Shown in pieces: positions 1 through 21,100 of a DNA stretch of 64,000 nucleotides; the first letter of the stretch is position 1, and every line of letters begins with the position of its first letter. The DNA is from Lepidurus packardi (lineage: Eukaryota > Arthropoda > Branchiopoda > Notostraca > Triopsidae). The stretch is taken from contig JAKZAN010000007.1 in assembly GCA_023053545.1 (NCBI GenBank), forward strand, positions 6,138,001-6,202,000. Reading direction: 5' to 3'. Below the pieces are notes generated by a model. That model was given only the letters and a program-made list of their open reading frames with translations, had not been told where the DNA came from and ran no database searches. The position numbers were made by a program, and so were the translations under genes.

Positions 1-8175
<8,175 letters not shown>

Positions 8176-9196
8176 AAGGCGTCCAATATTATAACGGATT
8201 GGCGAATTCTTAGGTCGGAAATACGAGGCTATATTGACTTACGGAGACTGTACGAGGAGAGTATGGCGTATTTTTTCATATGTACGTAGGAAAGAGCATT
8301 TTTCAGAAAGGGTGTACTTTTATCCTTCGCTGGGATGCAACCGACATGGGCATTGCAAGGTTTGTTGGACTTGCACTTTTTGGGAATGGCGTGCGCTAGG
8401 TCACTGTATTTCTTCTGCTACATTTTTTATGTGTTGCACAGTTTGCCAATAAACTTGTACCTAGATCAGTTAAAAATAATTTAATATTGTAAGACCTGTG
8501 GATACGTGGCATGTTTCCAAGGTCTTTATGAAGTCGGATTACCTCGAATTTTAATACTGCTTCAAACGGCTTGGAATCTGCGTAATATATTAACTCTCAA
8601 AAGCGATTTTACAGGTTTATTAGCTTTGGCTTTGCAGTTTGCAAGTTTTTTTAATGAGGAAATTAAGGCTTGTTTGACAGTCGCGGTTCGAGTGCTTTTC
8701 TCCTTACGTAAATTCCCACTTTAATATGGGATCATTCTCAAGGGTGCGCTATATATCGTTTAGTACGCTCTCATCGTAAAGTACTTTCGCTGTGCATACG
8801 TTACGGATTGACAGATGGGGAACTCCTATTCGTGGGTTGGGTCAAGATGTGACGTTCCGAACCTCTGGCTGGCTGGCTGGCAAGCTTGTCAACAAACAAT
8901 TAGGCTTCATGGAAAAATGTGTTGTGTGCGTGTGATTAGGGAACCGTTGTGTTATGCTCAATTGTGTTGGGATTATTGATCTACGGTAAGGATTCAAGCT
9001 TGCCAAGTTCTTTCTTTTGAAGTTGGCTTGCTGGATTAAATTGTGTTGAATGAAGGTTGTACATTGGGCTTCAAATTGGCCCACGTATATTTTGCTGTTA
9101 CCAGTGATCGTGTCCAGGTTTGTGGTTCAACAAGCCAAGTCAAGAATCTGTGTAATTCCTAAACATATTCCAGCTATTAGATATATATTTCAAAAC
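8176..9196. other. OGT 3' UTR and intergenic DNA
   Basis: No gene seen. It holds the OGT 3' UTR up to about 8470, a short GGCT tetranucleotide run near 8866-8882 and the presumed SLC35C2 promoter. An in-frame ATG at 9050 would extend SLC35C2 by 49 residues. Confidence 0.5.
8448..8453 (+). promoter_or_regulatory. Candidate OGT polyadenylation signal
   Basis: Canonical AATAAA 273 bases after the OGT stop codon on the same strand; the first one met downstream. Confidence 0.5.
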
Positions 9197-10734
9197 ATGG
9201 TTACTGACCGAAATAAGCCGTCTAGTTTGAGTTTGAGGGAAGGTGAAGTTGTGGAGAAGAGCTTGGGATCTCCTTCTAAAACCCATCAAGCTCAGCCACA
9301 AAACTTCTGCTGGATCATATCTCGAACGGTGTTGCTTATATTATTTTACTACAGTACATCAATTGGCCTTACCTTTTACCAGAAGAGGTTACTTGTAGTA
9401 AGAGAATCCATAAACGAATGAAATTAAAAGTTTAAACTAACGTGTTATTTTCACATTCCAGAGATTTCATTACCCGTTAACAATTGTGACATGCCACCTC
9501 GTCATTAAATTTCTATTGTCGACATTATGCCGATTGTTATGGGAATGCCACACAGAAAAACGAAGAGTTGTGCTCTCTTGGCGATTATTTGTCTACAAGA
9601 TTGCTCCTGCAGCCATAGCAAGTGCCTTAGACATTGGATTGTCGAATTGGAGTTTCGAATTCATCACTGTCTCTTTGTAAGCTCTTTCCCACATAACTTT
9701 TTATGTACATCAAAGTAATCTATTTCCTCTACTCCAGGTATACTATGTCGAAGTCCACAGCCATAGTATTCATTACGGGGTTTGCACTCTATTTTAAGCT
9801 GGAAAAGAAGGTTCGGTTTAGCTTACTATTTACTTTTTTAGCTTACTGTATTTATCACTTTGATGTATTATTCTAGCATTGGAGTTTGGTAGTGGTTGTC
9901 TTAATGATTGCCTCTGGTCTTGTGATGTTCACCTACCAAGCCACTCAGTTTAATTGGACCGGATTTATCATGGTCCTTACAGCTGCCTTCCTCAGGTATT
10001 CTTTAAGCGACTTTATTCTGCTTTCTACTGTTATAGTTTATTCTCACTTCTTAGTGGATTGCGATGGACATTATCACAACTTGTAATGCAAAAGTCCGAA
10101 TTAGGTTTATCGAATCCGGTTGACATGATGTACCACATGCAGCCATGGATGATAGTCACATTGCTGCCCTTTTTTGTAGGGTTTGAGGGTAAGGACCATT
10201 GTAGTTCACTAAATCATAACTTCACATAAATGTTTGCTTATTTAGGCCTCAGTCTTGCGAGTACTGAGAGCGTGTTCCGATTCAGTGATATCTCATTATT
10301 TAGCCAGAGACTATTTGAAATATTGCTTGGTGCAGTTTTAGCATTCCTAATGGAGTTAACAGAATATCTTCTGGTATCGTACACATCAAGTTTAACGTTA
10401 GCAGTGGCTGGAATTGTTAAAGTATGTTTAGTTTTACTTATGCCTATTTGTTATAAGTTCAAATTTTTCATTGGTTTTTCAGGAAGTGGTTACGCTTATA
10501 TTCGCAATTGTTCTAACACACGATGAACTAAATGCGATTAACGCAGCGGGTCTGGTCATTTGCTTGTTTGGCATTATCCTTCACGTAAGCATCAAGGCCT
10601 GGCGCGTCAGAGAAGATGCCAAGTTAAGTGTTACCGAAGCATCACAAAATGCTCAAGAGCTGATGATGGAGCCTTTGCTATCCGGCTCAGAAACCGATGA
10701 CGACGAAAAAGTCTTGTTTCAGCAAAGAATGTAG
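9197..10734 (+). CDS. SLC35C2: Solute carrier family 35 member C2 (nucleotide-sugar transporter family)
   Basis: Multi-pass Golgi/ER-Golgi intermediate membrane protein of the SLC35 drug/metabolite transporter superfamily; the human protein is linked to GDP-fucose supply and Notch fucosylation. Exons: 9197-9397, 9462-9676, 9738-9810, 9877-9995, 10055-10188, 10246-10421, 10483-10734, giving 389 residues in continuous phase. Diagnostic blocks shared with the human protein are ALDIGLSNWSFEFITVSLYT, RWTLSQLVMQKSELGLSNP, FRFSDISLF and TSSLTLAVAGIVKEV. About ten hydrophobic segments are visible, and the C-terminal tail is acidic (SGSETDDDEK). The Met at 9197 gives a length close to the family; an in-frame Met at 9050 is also open and would give 438 residues, so the start is not certain. 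The donor of the third exon (GTTCGG) is unusually weak. Confidence 0.93.
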
Positions 10735-11045
10735 GATTGTTAATGAATTTATGATACTTGATAATGCAAGCGTTTTATCTAAATAATTCCAAAAACTCGA
10801 GTCTAAAAAAGAGAGCAGAGTAAAAGTGTAGTATTTTAGTTTGGGGGATGCATTTGTGAGGTTATAGTTTTTTATTTCCTTACAAGACCAGATATACGTG
10901 TGCCTTTTTATGCAGCGTACACTAGTCTGTTTTAAGCATTGTGTCAGTCTTTTGGTGCTGAAGCTAAACTACTTGCCCAGGTGTAAACGTTAACTTTGTT
11001 GGGTTCCAGTTTTAGGCATTGTCTGGTATTCGCGCAAGGATGGGA

Positions 11046-11051
11046 AATAAA
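11046..11051 (+). promoter_or_regulatory. Candidate SLC35C2 polyadenylation signal
   Basis: AATAAA about 310 bases after the SLC35C2 stop. The opposite strand carries AATAAA at 10876-10871, suitable for the convergent CWC25, so the two 3' UTRs may overlap by roughly 200 bases. Confidence 0.4.
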
Positions 11052-11100
11052 ATATTTTATAAAAAATCATGTTTGGCTATATCGAGATGTATTACAAAAG

Positions 11101-12435
11101 CTAACGTCGAGCAAAATTTGAGTCCATGGATCTGTGTGAACGCTGATTCTTGAACAAATTTGCTTTAATTCGTTCTTCAACCGTTCCAGTACTTGCAGCA
11201 TCAATGAGTTGTTTCCTATAGGCACATATTAATTTGCAAATTAGCTAGAGCATGACAACAAATGGTAAAAAACTTTACCTGACGAAATCGGGTTTCCCCG
11301 CTTGACCTTGTAGTGATTCTTCTTCCTTTTTCTCTTCCTCGTTTAAGCGCTGAACATTCTGCATGCGTTGCTTATCTCGCACGCCAGCATTCGCCATCAT
11401 TTCTTGTCGGCGTCGTTCGAGTTCCTCTCCGGTAAGTTGCGTAGACCTAACACCGCCACGCGGCTGTTGTTTGGGTTCAGAGGTTGTTGCGGTTTTGGAA
11501 GCTGCTTTTTGGAGAGTAGAATCAGTCTTGAATCGATTTCGTGGAAGCATGGGTGATCTTGATCTTCGTCTTTCATTTCTGTCTTGACCATGATTATGTC
11601 GTCTTCTTGGTGATCTTGACCTAGACCGACTGCGCCTTCTGTGCGGCGAACGAGATTTGCTACGCTTCCGCTTTTCTTTCTCTCTTCCGCTTTCTTTCAT
11701 TTCCCTGCCGGTTGGTTCCTTTTTTTCTTTGCCTCGAAGTGCGCTTAATTTGGACAACAACTGGCTATCCAAGTCTGCTTCCTTGGAGTCTTTGTTCTTA
11801 CGAAGTTGATTCAACTTAGCAGCTAATTTAGCGTCAAGATCCTCTTCCCCGCTCGATTCACTAGAACTGAGTTTGCTTTTACGCTTCTTCCCTGCCTTGT
11901 GGTCTGTTCCTGCTGTTTTGCTTTGAGCAGCTTTCATTGCTGCTATCTTCTTAACAAGGATAGGGTGGCTAAGTAAGGCTCTTCTTCTTTCGTCTTCTTC
12001 CATCTTAATTCGTAGAAGAGGATCTTCGTGCAGCTTTTTTGCCAGGTCTACTTGAACGCTTGGTACGCCATTTTTCTCTCTTGGTAGAATAGGAGCAGGA
12101 ATGTCTATGTAAAAAACTTTTTACTTAATGTTTCTTATTTGTATACTACACTAGGCTACCAAGAGATGATGGATCAGCGCCAGCTCCCAGCTTGAATGTT
12201 TCAAATGCTTTATCAACCGATCTTCCAAGCAAATAGTCTTCCGTATCCAGGTGTCCTTCGGGGCCTTTGTACATCCAAGTAAGCTTGGGATTACCTCCAC
12301 TCCTAAACATTAGAAATACGATAAGTACCGCAAGGACAAGTATTTTTGATTTTACTCGTCTTCTGCATTCGAAGTTTCGCGGAGTTCTTTAAGAAGCTCA
12401 GCCGTCCTTCGTTTTTCACTGTGGAAATCACTCAT
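11101..12435 (-). CDS. CWC25: Pre-mRNA splicing factor CWC25 homolog
   Basis: Spliceosomal protein that joins the activated spliceosome around the first transesterification step. Exons on the minus strand: 12435-12356, 12302-12160, 12104-11279, 11215-11101; 387 residues. Matches to human CWC25 are WMYKGPEGHLDTEDYLLGRS near the N-terminus, HEDPLLRIK, an RS-rich middle (RSRSPRRR type), GEELERRRQEMMANA, and the C-terminal EERIKANLF...SNFARR. Reading on past the third exon reaches a stop within two codons, but that position is a consensus donor (CAG/GTAAAG) and the fourth exon restores the family C-terminus. Odd point: translation from the only in-frame Met starts inside the CIR_N domain, so the usual first ~25 residues (LNLKKSWHP block) are missing; an unseen upstream micro-exon is possible. 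Confidence 0.9.
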
Positions 12436-14227
<1,792 letters not shown>

Positions 14228-14365
14228 AAGTTTTAACCGATTTTTTTATTAACATTTTTCGTTGATATGAGCTACACCAAATTGGGAGGAATGATGTTGC
14301 GATGCGATTAGTGCAGGGCAAAATACACTCCAATGTAAAATCGAAGAGGTTAAAATGGCGTGTCT

Positions 14366-15711
14366 TCAATCAGAATCGCTTTCCTCGGAGTCTTTTTGTT
14401 CTTCAAGTTGCTTTCTTCTTTTGTAAGCTTCGTACGAGCTGTAAACCGGGGAAGCCTTCCTTGTGTAGATTAAGCCATCTTCTTCATCGCTGTCATCCCC
14501 TAATTAAATTAATTAAGTTCATGTACACCGTTATTTTTGTATTCTTACCTAAGGACCATGGCTTTACAGCAGCTCCTAAGCCACAATCATCGTCTTCACC
14601 ATCCCTGTAAAGCAAGAAGGCATGAATCACATGCCGTTAAGGTGTCTGATCTTAAAGATGTCTTGCATGACGATTCATTTAGTCGCTAAAACTAATTAAA
14701 AAGTAGTGCGTATTGAAAAGAGACTATAGTCTACCGGAGATATTCTTCGTCAGACGGATAGTCGTTTCCATAGTGATTCTCTTCATTAGAGTCTTCATCG
14801 TCGTCTGCTCTTTCCTCCTCCTCACGATAATCACCGTAGTATAATTCTTGCTTGTATGGTTGTACACTACGAAAATTAATGAGCTTAGTCACATGTTTGA
14901 TATAATTTGGGCAAACCTAAGCAAGTTGTCAATGAATCCGTCATCGGCATTCCATGCGTCGTTGTAGTACAGATCATACACATAATCGAAAGGTTGGGCA
15001 TTAGGCTCCTTCACTAAAGCTATGCCATTGAGCGATATCGTTTCTTCCTGTGGGCACATCAGTTAATGGACGTTATAGCTTACGACATTTCCGAGTGAAT
15101 ACTACCTTGACAACTGGAACGTCACTCTCGTTCACCAGATCAAAAAGTTGCAACTTTGAATGGGAAGGATGCCTTGCAATTGCAGCATTCGTGACAGAAG
15201 GGTTAGGCAGAGAGGCATTTACTTCAGTTTCAGATTCGGAATCTTGATCGACATTCGCGTTTCTTCGATGACAAACAAGCTAGGAAAAGTTTGTGATAAT
15301 TAGTTAGTAACAATAAAAGTGTATTGCTAGTAAAATACCTTGTATCGCCCAACCTTGACTGCCTCTTGCTTTACTTCCTTCCGTATTTGCTTGGAAAGCT
15401 CTGCACGCTGATCTATAACTCTGCTTTTAACATCTTTTTTGAGGTCTTCACTTTTTTCTCGAAAACTTCTCGCAACTTCAAAGACATTATCTCCCTAGTG
15501 AATAACGTTAACTAACACCAAAGTCGAAACGACGGTAAATTTTCTTTACCTCATCTTGAAGAGTTCCACAAAATTGAAAGACGTTCTCAACTTTTTGACT
15601 GCTTTCACCACTGGGTGTTACGCAACTACTAACTTTGCGCTTTTTAAACGCTAGTAATAAAGCTTCAATGGGTTCTTCATCTAGTCGTCTTTTAACACGC
15701 ACAAATGCCAT
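14366..15711 (-). CDS. SLC7A6OS: SLC7A6OS / IWR1 homolog (RNA polymerase II nuclear import adaptor)
   Basis: Iwr1 directs nuclear import of assembled RNA polymerase II. Exons on the minus strand: 15711-15550, 15494-15339, 15289-15116, 15047-14917, 14866-14735, 14604-14549, 14499-14366; 314 residues, near the human 309. Seen: N-terminal FVRVKRRLDEEPIEALLLA, which matches the start of the family; the conserved core FDYVYDLYYNDAW; the SVQPY block; a long acidic stretch; and a basic/acidic C-terminus ending in DSESDSD-like residues. An AATAAA for this strand lies at 14250-14245, inside the 3' side of LSM12. It is divergent from the ZDHHC gene, with 488 bases between the start codons. Confidence 0.93.
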
Positions 15712-16199
15712 GTTGATGTTCTTGCCGACTAGCTGATGAGCTACTAACCATATAGATAGAAAGGATTACAGATATAGGACAGCCAGGGTCACCTTTCTAT
15801 CCCATATGTAGTATCTTGATGCCTTTCCAAATCCGGCAGAAAGTCACACAAAACTGGCGGGATGACAAGCAACAGCAACTTCCTTTTTGTGAGTTGTTAG
15901 ATTCTAATCTAATTTTTCTTTACAACGTGTTTGAAATGCAGAGATTAGTCGGTCTTTTCAGGGCAAAAAATCGAGTATATTACCTAGTTTCTTCTCTACA
16001 AAAAGAATCCGAAACGTTCTGAGTTCGATAGGATACAATTGTTTATATAGGTGGGTACCACCTTCATCGTTAATGTAAATTTTGTAGATGGCAGTAGAGT
16101 AACTTTTGTTGATATTTCTGTTTTGTTACTCGAAATATCGTTGAATTCTTTATTTGAAAGACTTCATTTTATAATGTTTTAAAACTCCACTATAAAGAA
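15712..16199. promoter_or_regulatory. Divergent promoter region, SLC7A6OS / ZDHHC3
   Basis: Non-coding gap between two divergent start codons. No clear TATA at a usable distance: the TATAAAG just before 16200 is too close to the ATG to serve it. No other element recognised. Confidence 0.35.
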
Positions 16200-17532
16200 A
16201 TGCAAGTAAAAGGATTTGACTACTCGGATTGGGAACTAAACCAGCAACACTTTGAAGTTGATTTGCATAATAGTTGCTATGGCGGGCGATTCTGGTGCAT
16301 TCGGGTAAGTTTGCTGCGTCTAACTATAATACTTAAGGATATGGATTTTAAGGGAATTTTTCATAGGATATATGTGGTATCATCTGCGCTGTGTTGACAT
16401 GGGGTCTTATATTGTACGCGAAATTCGTGGTGTACTGGATTATTCTCATACCAACCATGCCTTCATTTTATGGCATTGCTAATTCCGTGTTGTTTCTCGT
16501 TTTGGGGTTACTTGCCTTTTTGTCACACGTTAGGACCATGATAACAGACCCCGTACGTTTATTGCGTAACGTTATCGTGCATGTACATTACATAACGAAA
16601 CCCATGTTTATATTTTTTAGGGGGCAGTACCGAGAGGGAATGCCACTAAGGAAAACATACAAAAAATGGGCATTAAAGAGGGCCAAGTAATTTTTAAATG
16701 CGCAAAGTGTTGCTCGATCAAACCAGATAGAGCACATCATTGCTCAGTTTGTCAAAGGTAATCTGGCATTTTTCTTTAATTAACATATGCGCAATTTCGT
16801 CACTCCTAACTTATCACTTAGGTGTGTACGTAAAATGGACCATCACTGCCCATGGGTCAATAACTGCGTTGGCGAGAATAATCAGAAATTTTTTGTACTC
16901 TTCACGGTAAATCATTTATGCGAAAAAAAAACAGTGTAATGCTCGTTTTTTTTTCCTTAGTTTTACATAGCTGCTATGTCAGTGCACGCCCTGTTTATGG
17001 TGGCACAGCAATTCTCATGGTGTGTAAAAAGCGATTGGTCAACATGCTCACCATTCACGCCACCCGCAACAGTAGTCCTGCTCATATTCTTAGCATTTGA
17101 AGCGCTCTTATTTGCCATTTTTACGTCCATCATGCTAGGCACCCAACTCCATTCTATTTGGCACGATCAAACAGTAAGTTATAATTTCCATCCTTATTGC
17201 TTGTAATTTCCTGGGTATCTAATTTGCAAGATGTTTTTATTAGCAAACGAACAAGGAATTTCTTGTTTACTATGGCGTGGTAAAACCGCGTTTTAATATC
17301 CGTTGTATGGACTTGAGCGAAAGCTTTTAGGTAGTACTCTTGGCTGATGATGTTGTGAACTTTATAGGGTATTGAGCAACTCAAAAAGGAAGAAGCGAGA
17401 TGGGTAAAGAAATCACGTTGGAAGTCTATCCAAGCAGTTTTCGGCCGTTTCTCTATGGCTTGGTTCTCTCCATTTACAACGACTCAGTTGGAGGCAAAGA
17501 AAAAGAAGCATCTCTTCTTGTATTCCGTGTAA
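16200..17532 (+). CDS. ZDHHC3: Palmitoyltransferase ZDHHC3/ZDHHC7 type (GODZ-like)
   Basis: Golgi protein S-acyltransferase. Exons: 16200-16304, 16367-16552, 16621-16757, 16822-16906, 16961-17173, 17368-17532; 296 residues, against 299 for human ZDHHC3. The zinc-binding Cys-rich domain is intact ([20 protein letters not shown]), followed by the catalytic DHHC in [20 protein letters not shown]. The TTxE-like position is replaced by the ZDHHC3-type [13 protein letters not shown] in the last exon. Two hydrophobic segments precede and two follow the catalytic loop. It could be the common ancestor-type ZDHHC3/7 gene rather than either vertebrate paralogue. Confidence 0.93.
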
Positions 17533-18190
17533 GGCCTTAGGACGTCTCATCTATCGTAATTCAGTGTATCCATGTTGTCTTTTCCTGAATGAAACAAACC
17601 GCAATGCCGTCCCCTGTGATTCGTGTGCTTCTGGTGGATAATCGACCAATGCATATGTTCATCATGAAAAGAAATTCCGTACACGCCAGCACGAAAACTT
17701 GTTAAATTTGTCCTATTCACAGTTCTTTCAGTTTGCAATCCTTTTGTTAATCGTCATCCATCGTGCACGTTATTACGCTGCCATGCGTAGAGATTGCAAA
17801 TACATACATTATATCAAGGTTTTTCTTTGACAACCAGATCTTTTATTGTTGCATTTATATTATCAAATTTCATCCAGCTCTTCTCTGTTACGTCGACTAG
17901 AGCGAAGCTGCTGTAAAGCAAACTTTTAATACGGAACAGACTTGCTATCCCGTTATCTGAGTTCTTCTTGACCTTGGAACCCGGTCGCTTGATTGTCCTA
18001 AGTCTGAGTCTCGTCCATACGCAGTTGGAACTTGTGGAAGGCTGGGGTTCAGATCGGGGCCGACTCAGTTTAGCATAGACATTAGACGTGGGTATAACAA
18101 CCTAATAAATGACTTTAATTGCATGGTATTGGTAGTGTCAGTTATACAAGTTGATTAATTCCCTTCAGTTATAAGTTTTGGGGGGTCAAA
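17533..18190. other. ZDHHC3 3' UTR and intergenic region
   Basis: No gene recognised. An AATAAA on the plus strand at 18104-18109 could serve ZDHHC3. The rest is presumed promoter of the next gene. Confidence 0.4.
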
Positions 18191-21100
18191 ATGGCTGGGT
18201 GGCTTTTGTGGTTGGTGCTAAGCACTCCAGTGATTGCCTTGATCGTCAAACTCTTGGTGCGGCCTCCTAGAAGGCCTAAGTTGTTAACTACTCCGTACAC
18301 CAGACCAGGTAAATAACTCTGTTTTAAATGTTTCCATGGATTCAACTACATTTTACGTATACAGGAACATGGCACTTCTTAAAACGGATTACAGCCAGGT
18401 TGTTTCTCATCCGAAGACGCCGTCGGTTGCCGCGCTTGATCGACGCATACGACGTCAAATCGAACTCATATGCACGATTAGGTATGGCCCCTTCAGAAAG
18501 AGAAGAGGCCATGGAGTCGCCCAGGGCTTTAACTCATCGAGAAGTATAGGAATTATATAGTGAGGAAACCGGTCCAAATAAGAGTTCTTATATTAGGCTG
18601 AGGACGGAATGTTCATATACGGTACGGATAAACTTGGTAACAGCTTGCATCTACGGTTACACCGTAAGGTTGGACGGCAAGCCGAAGTTTTCTTCGTTTT
18701 CAAGCTTAGCGATGGAACAACTTATCAACTACCGGGTAAAACTGTACAATTGGATGATGAGTTTGTTGCTGATTATGACTGTATAGGAGCTCCAGATACG
18801 TTATTTCTTAACACAGACGGGAAGTCATTTAGTGCAGGGGGTATCAAACTTCTAGTCATTGAACCAATGAGAAAATGGCGAGTTTTGTTCAACGGTCTGG
18901 CCAGAAAGAACAAAGGACAGGACGAAGAAATCTGTCATCTTCGGGTCAATTTCATGTAAGTGTCGTTTGACCTTATTTCCTTTTGGCAAGTCCAGACAAA
19001 TCATGGTGATTAGTATAGTTGGACCGCGTTCAGTCGGCCCTACGAGTTCAAACGCGAATTTAGCCGGGGGCTTTTGGCGGAAGCTATGGCTAGGGAGTTG
19101 TGGCGAAATCGCATGGATTGGAAACTGATGTGGTGAGCTTAACTTTATCTGTCTCAATGTTTGTCTGACCCACTGGAGTTCGTCTGTTGATATGCTTTCT
19201 ATTCCTATTTTTTCCCCTTCTCGTTACTTATTGTTCACTTTGAAGTTTCACTATCTAATCGTACATCTTGTGCAGCGAGTCACCTTGGGATGGCTTCGAT
19301 CAATGGGGAACGCTGTATGGGTTTTATCAAGAGGGCCAAGACGTTAAAGAACATATCGTACATTTACGCGGAGTTCGCCAAAGACGATGGGGTAAAAGCA
19401 ACCCCGCTACCTTACATAGAACTTTGACCTTAGTTGTCGGCGCTCCGGACGGAACCTCAGTTTGCTTAAACGCAATAAGCGATTCCTCCAAACTAACTCA
19501 GTACGGCTCTTTTCTTTATCTAATGTTTAACATCCTTTATTAGTGTGTTTTTTTGTACTTAGTGAGGTTTGGGGTCATGTTTTTCATCCAGCCGGACACG
19601 TCACCCGAGTAACGTATTGCGACTTGGATTTGAAAGATATTGGAGAAAGCGGACCTTTACCCCGGCATTTCACAATACGCTTGGCAGCTCGATTTACTTC
19701 ATATCACCTAATTATCCATTTAACTGGAAACGACCTGCAAACTTTTAGTGGACGGCCCTGGGATAGGAAAACTTTGCACTTGTATTGCCAAGCTACTTTA
19801 AATGCTCAGCCGTGCAAAGCTATCTTGTTACTCAACAACCGGTAATTAAAAATCCAATTTAGATTGGTATGTTAGAAAAATGAAATCGAATTTGAATGTT
19901 TCAGGTCCGAAGGACATTGTCCTTTACGCAGTGAGCATTCAGTGCCATATTTAAGCGAACCCAAGCGCGAGCCCTCTGTCGATGACCGAAAACTTCTCAC
20001 ACTTCCCTTCAGTGCCGAAGCTTGTCAATTTTCTTCATTAGTTGGTGGTAAGGGATCTTCGCTTGCCCAGCTGGCATCATTACAAGGAAAGGCTGATTCC
20101 CTTGAGGTGATTTTTAACTTTTACTCTAAGGAATGTCACTAGTGAAAAACTACTCCCTACAGTTTGTCGTACCAAACGGGTTTTGTCTAACATTGAATGC
20201 ATGGAAGAAGCAAATTGCTTCCAGTCTTGACATCGCCGCTGCTTTACGTCGCGTCGAAGATGTTGCACGGGGTCGAGTGGAAGGCTGTCTCGAAGAAACC
20301 TGCACGAAGTATTCGAATATATGAAAGTTTGTCGATATATGTGTTTTTGTTACAGAGCTATGCAACTTATGACAACGACAGAAGTAGATACTGCCGTACG
20401 GGCTGCTGTGGAACAAGCATTAACGGCTTTTGATCATGAAAAATCGCAATTTGCTGTTCGCTCATCGGCTTTAGGGGAAGATGGGGAAGCTTTATCCTCA
20501 GCGGGACAGAATGCGACTATTTTGGGTTGTGTAGGCGTTGATAACATCTTAAAAAGCATTAGTCGCTGTTGGGGTTCTCTTCTATCCTTTAACTCCATCG
20601 AGTATAGAAGGTGACTTGCAAATTAATCTCATAAAGAACTACCTACCTATTTTCCAAATTTTCCAAATTAGACAACATGGACAGGAATTAATTCCGGGAA
20701 TGAGCGTAGTAATTCAGGAAATCGTTGATGCTAGTGTAGCTGGGGTATTATTTACTGTCGATCCGTCCACCGGAAATCCCGGAAGAGTGGTTATTACAGC
20801 TAACTACGGGCTTGGCGAAGTAGGCCTTTTTTTCACTGAACATTTAGTTAGCAAGTTGATTTAATTGTTTGCGAATAGTCGGTAGTGTCTGGCAGCTCTG
20901 AACCTGATACCATCATTCTGGAAAGGTCATTCCGTAACGAAGTAAAAATTGCAGAAAGGAAAGTTGTCACGAAGAGAAGCAAAACAGTTTTAACAGGTGC
21001 CCATATAGCGTATATTCCAGTAAAGTTGCAGTTTTCAATTTTATTATTATCGGCTGCTAGAATCCGGGACAGAAGAAGTTCAAATTACCAGTGGAGCTGC

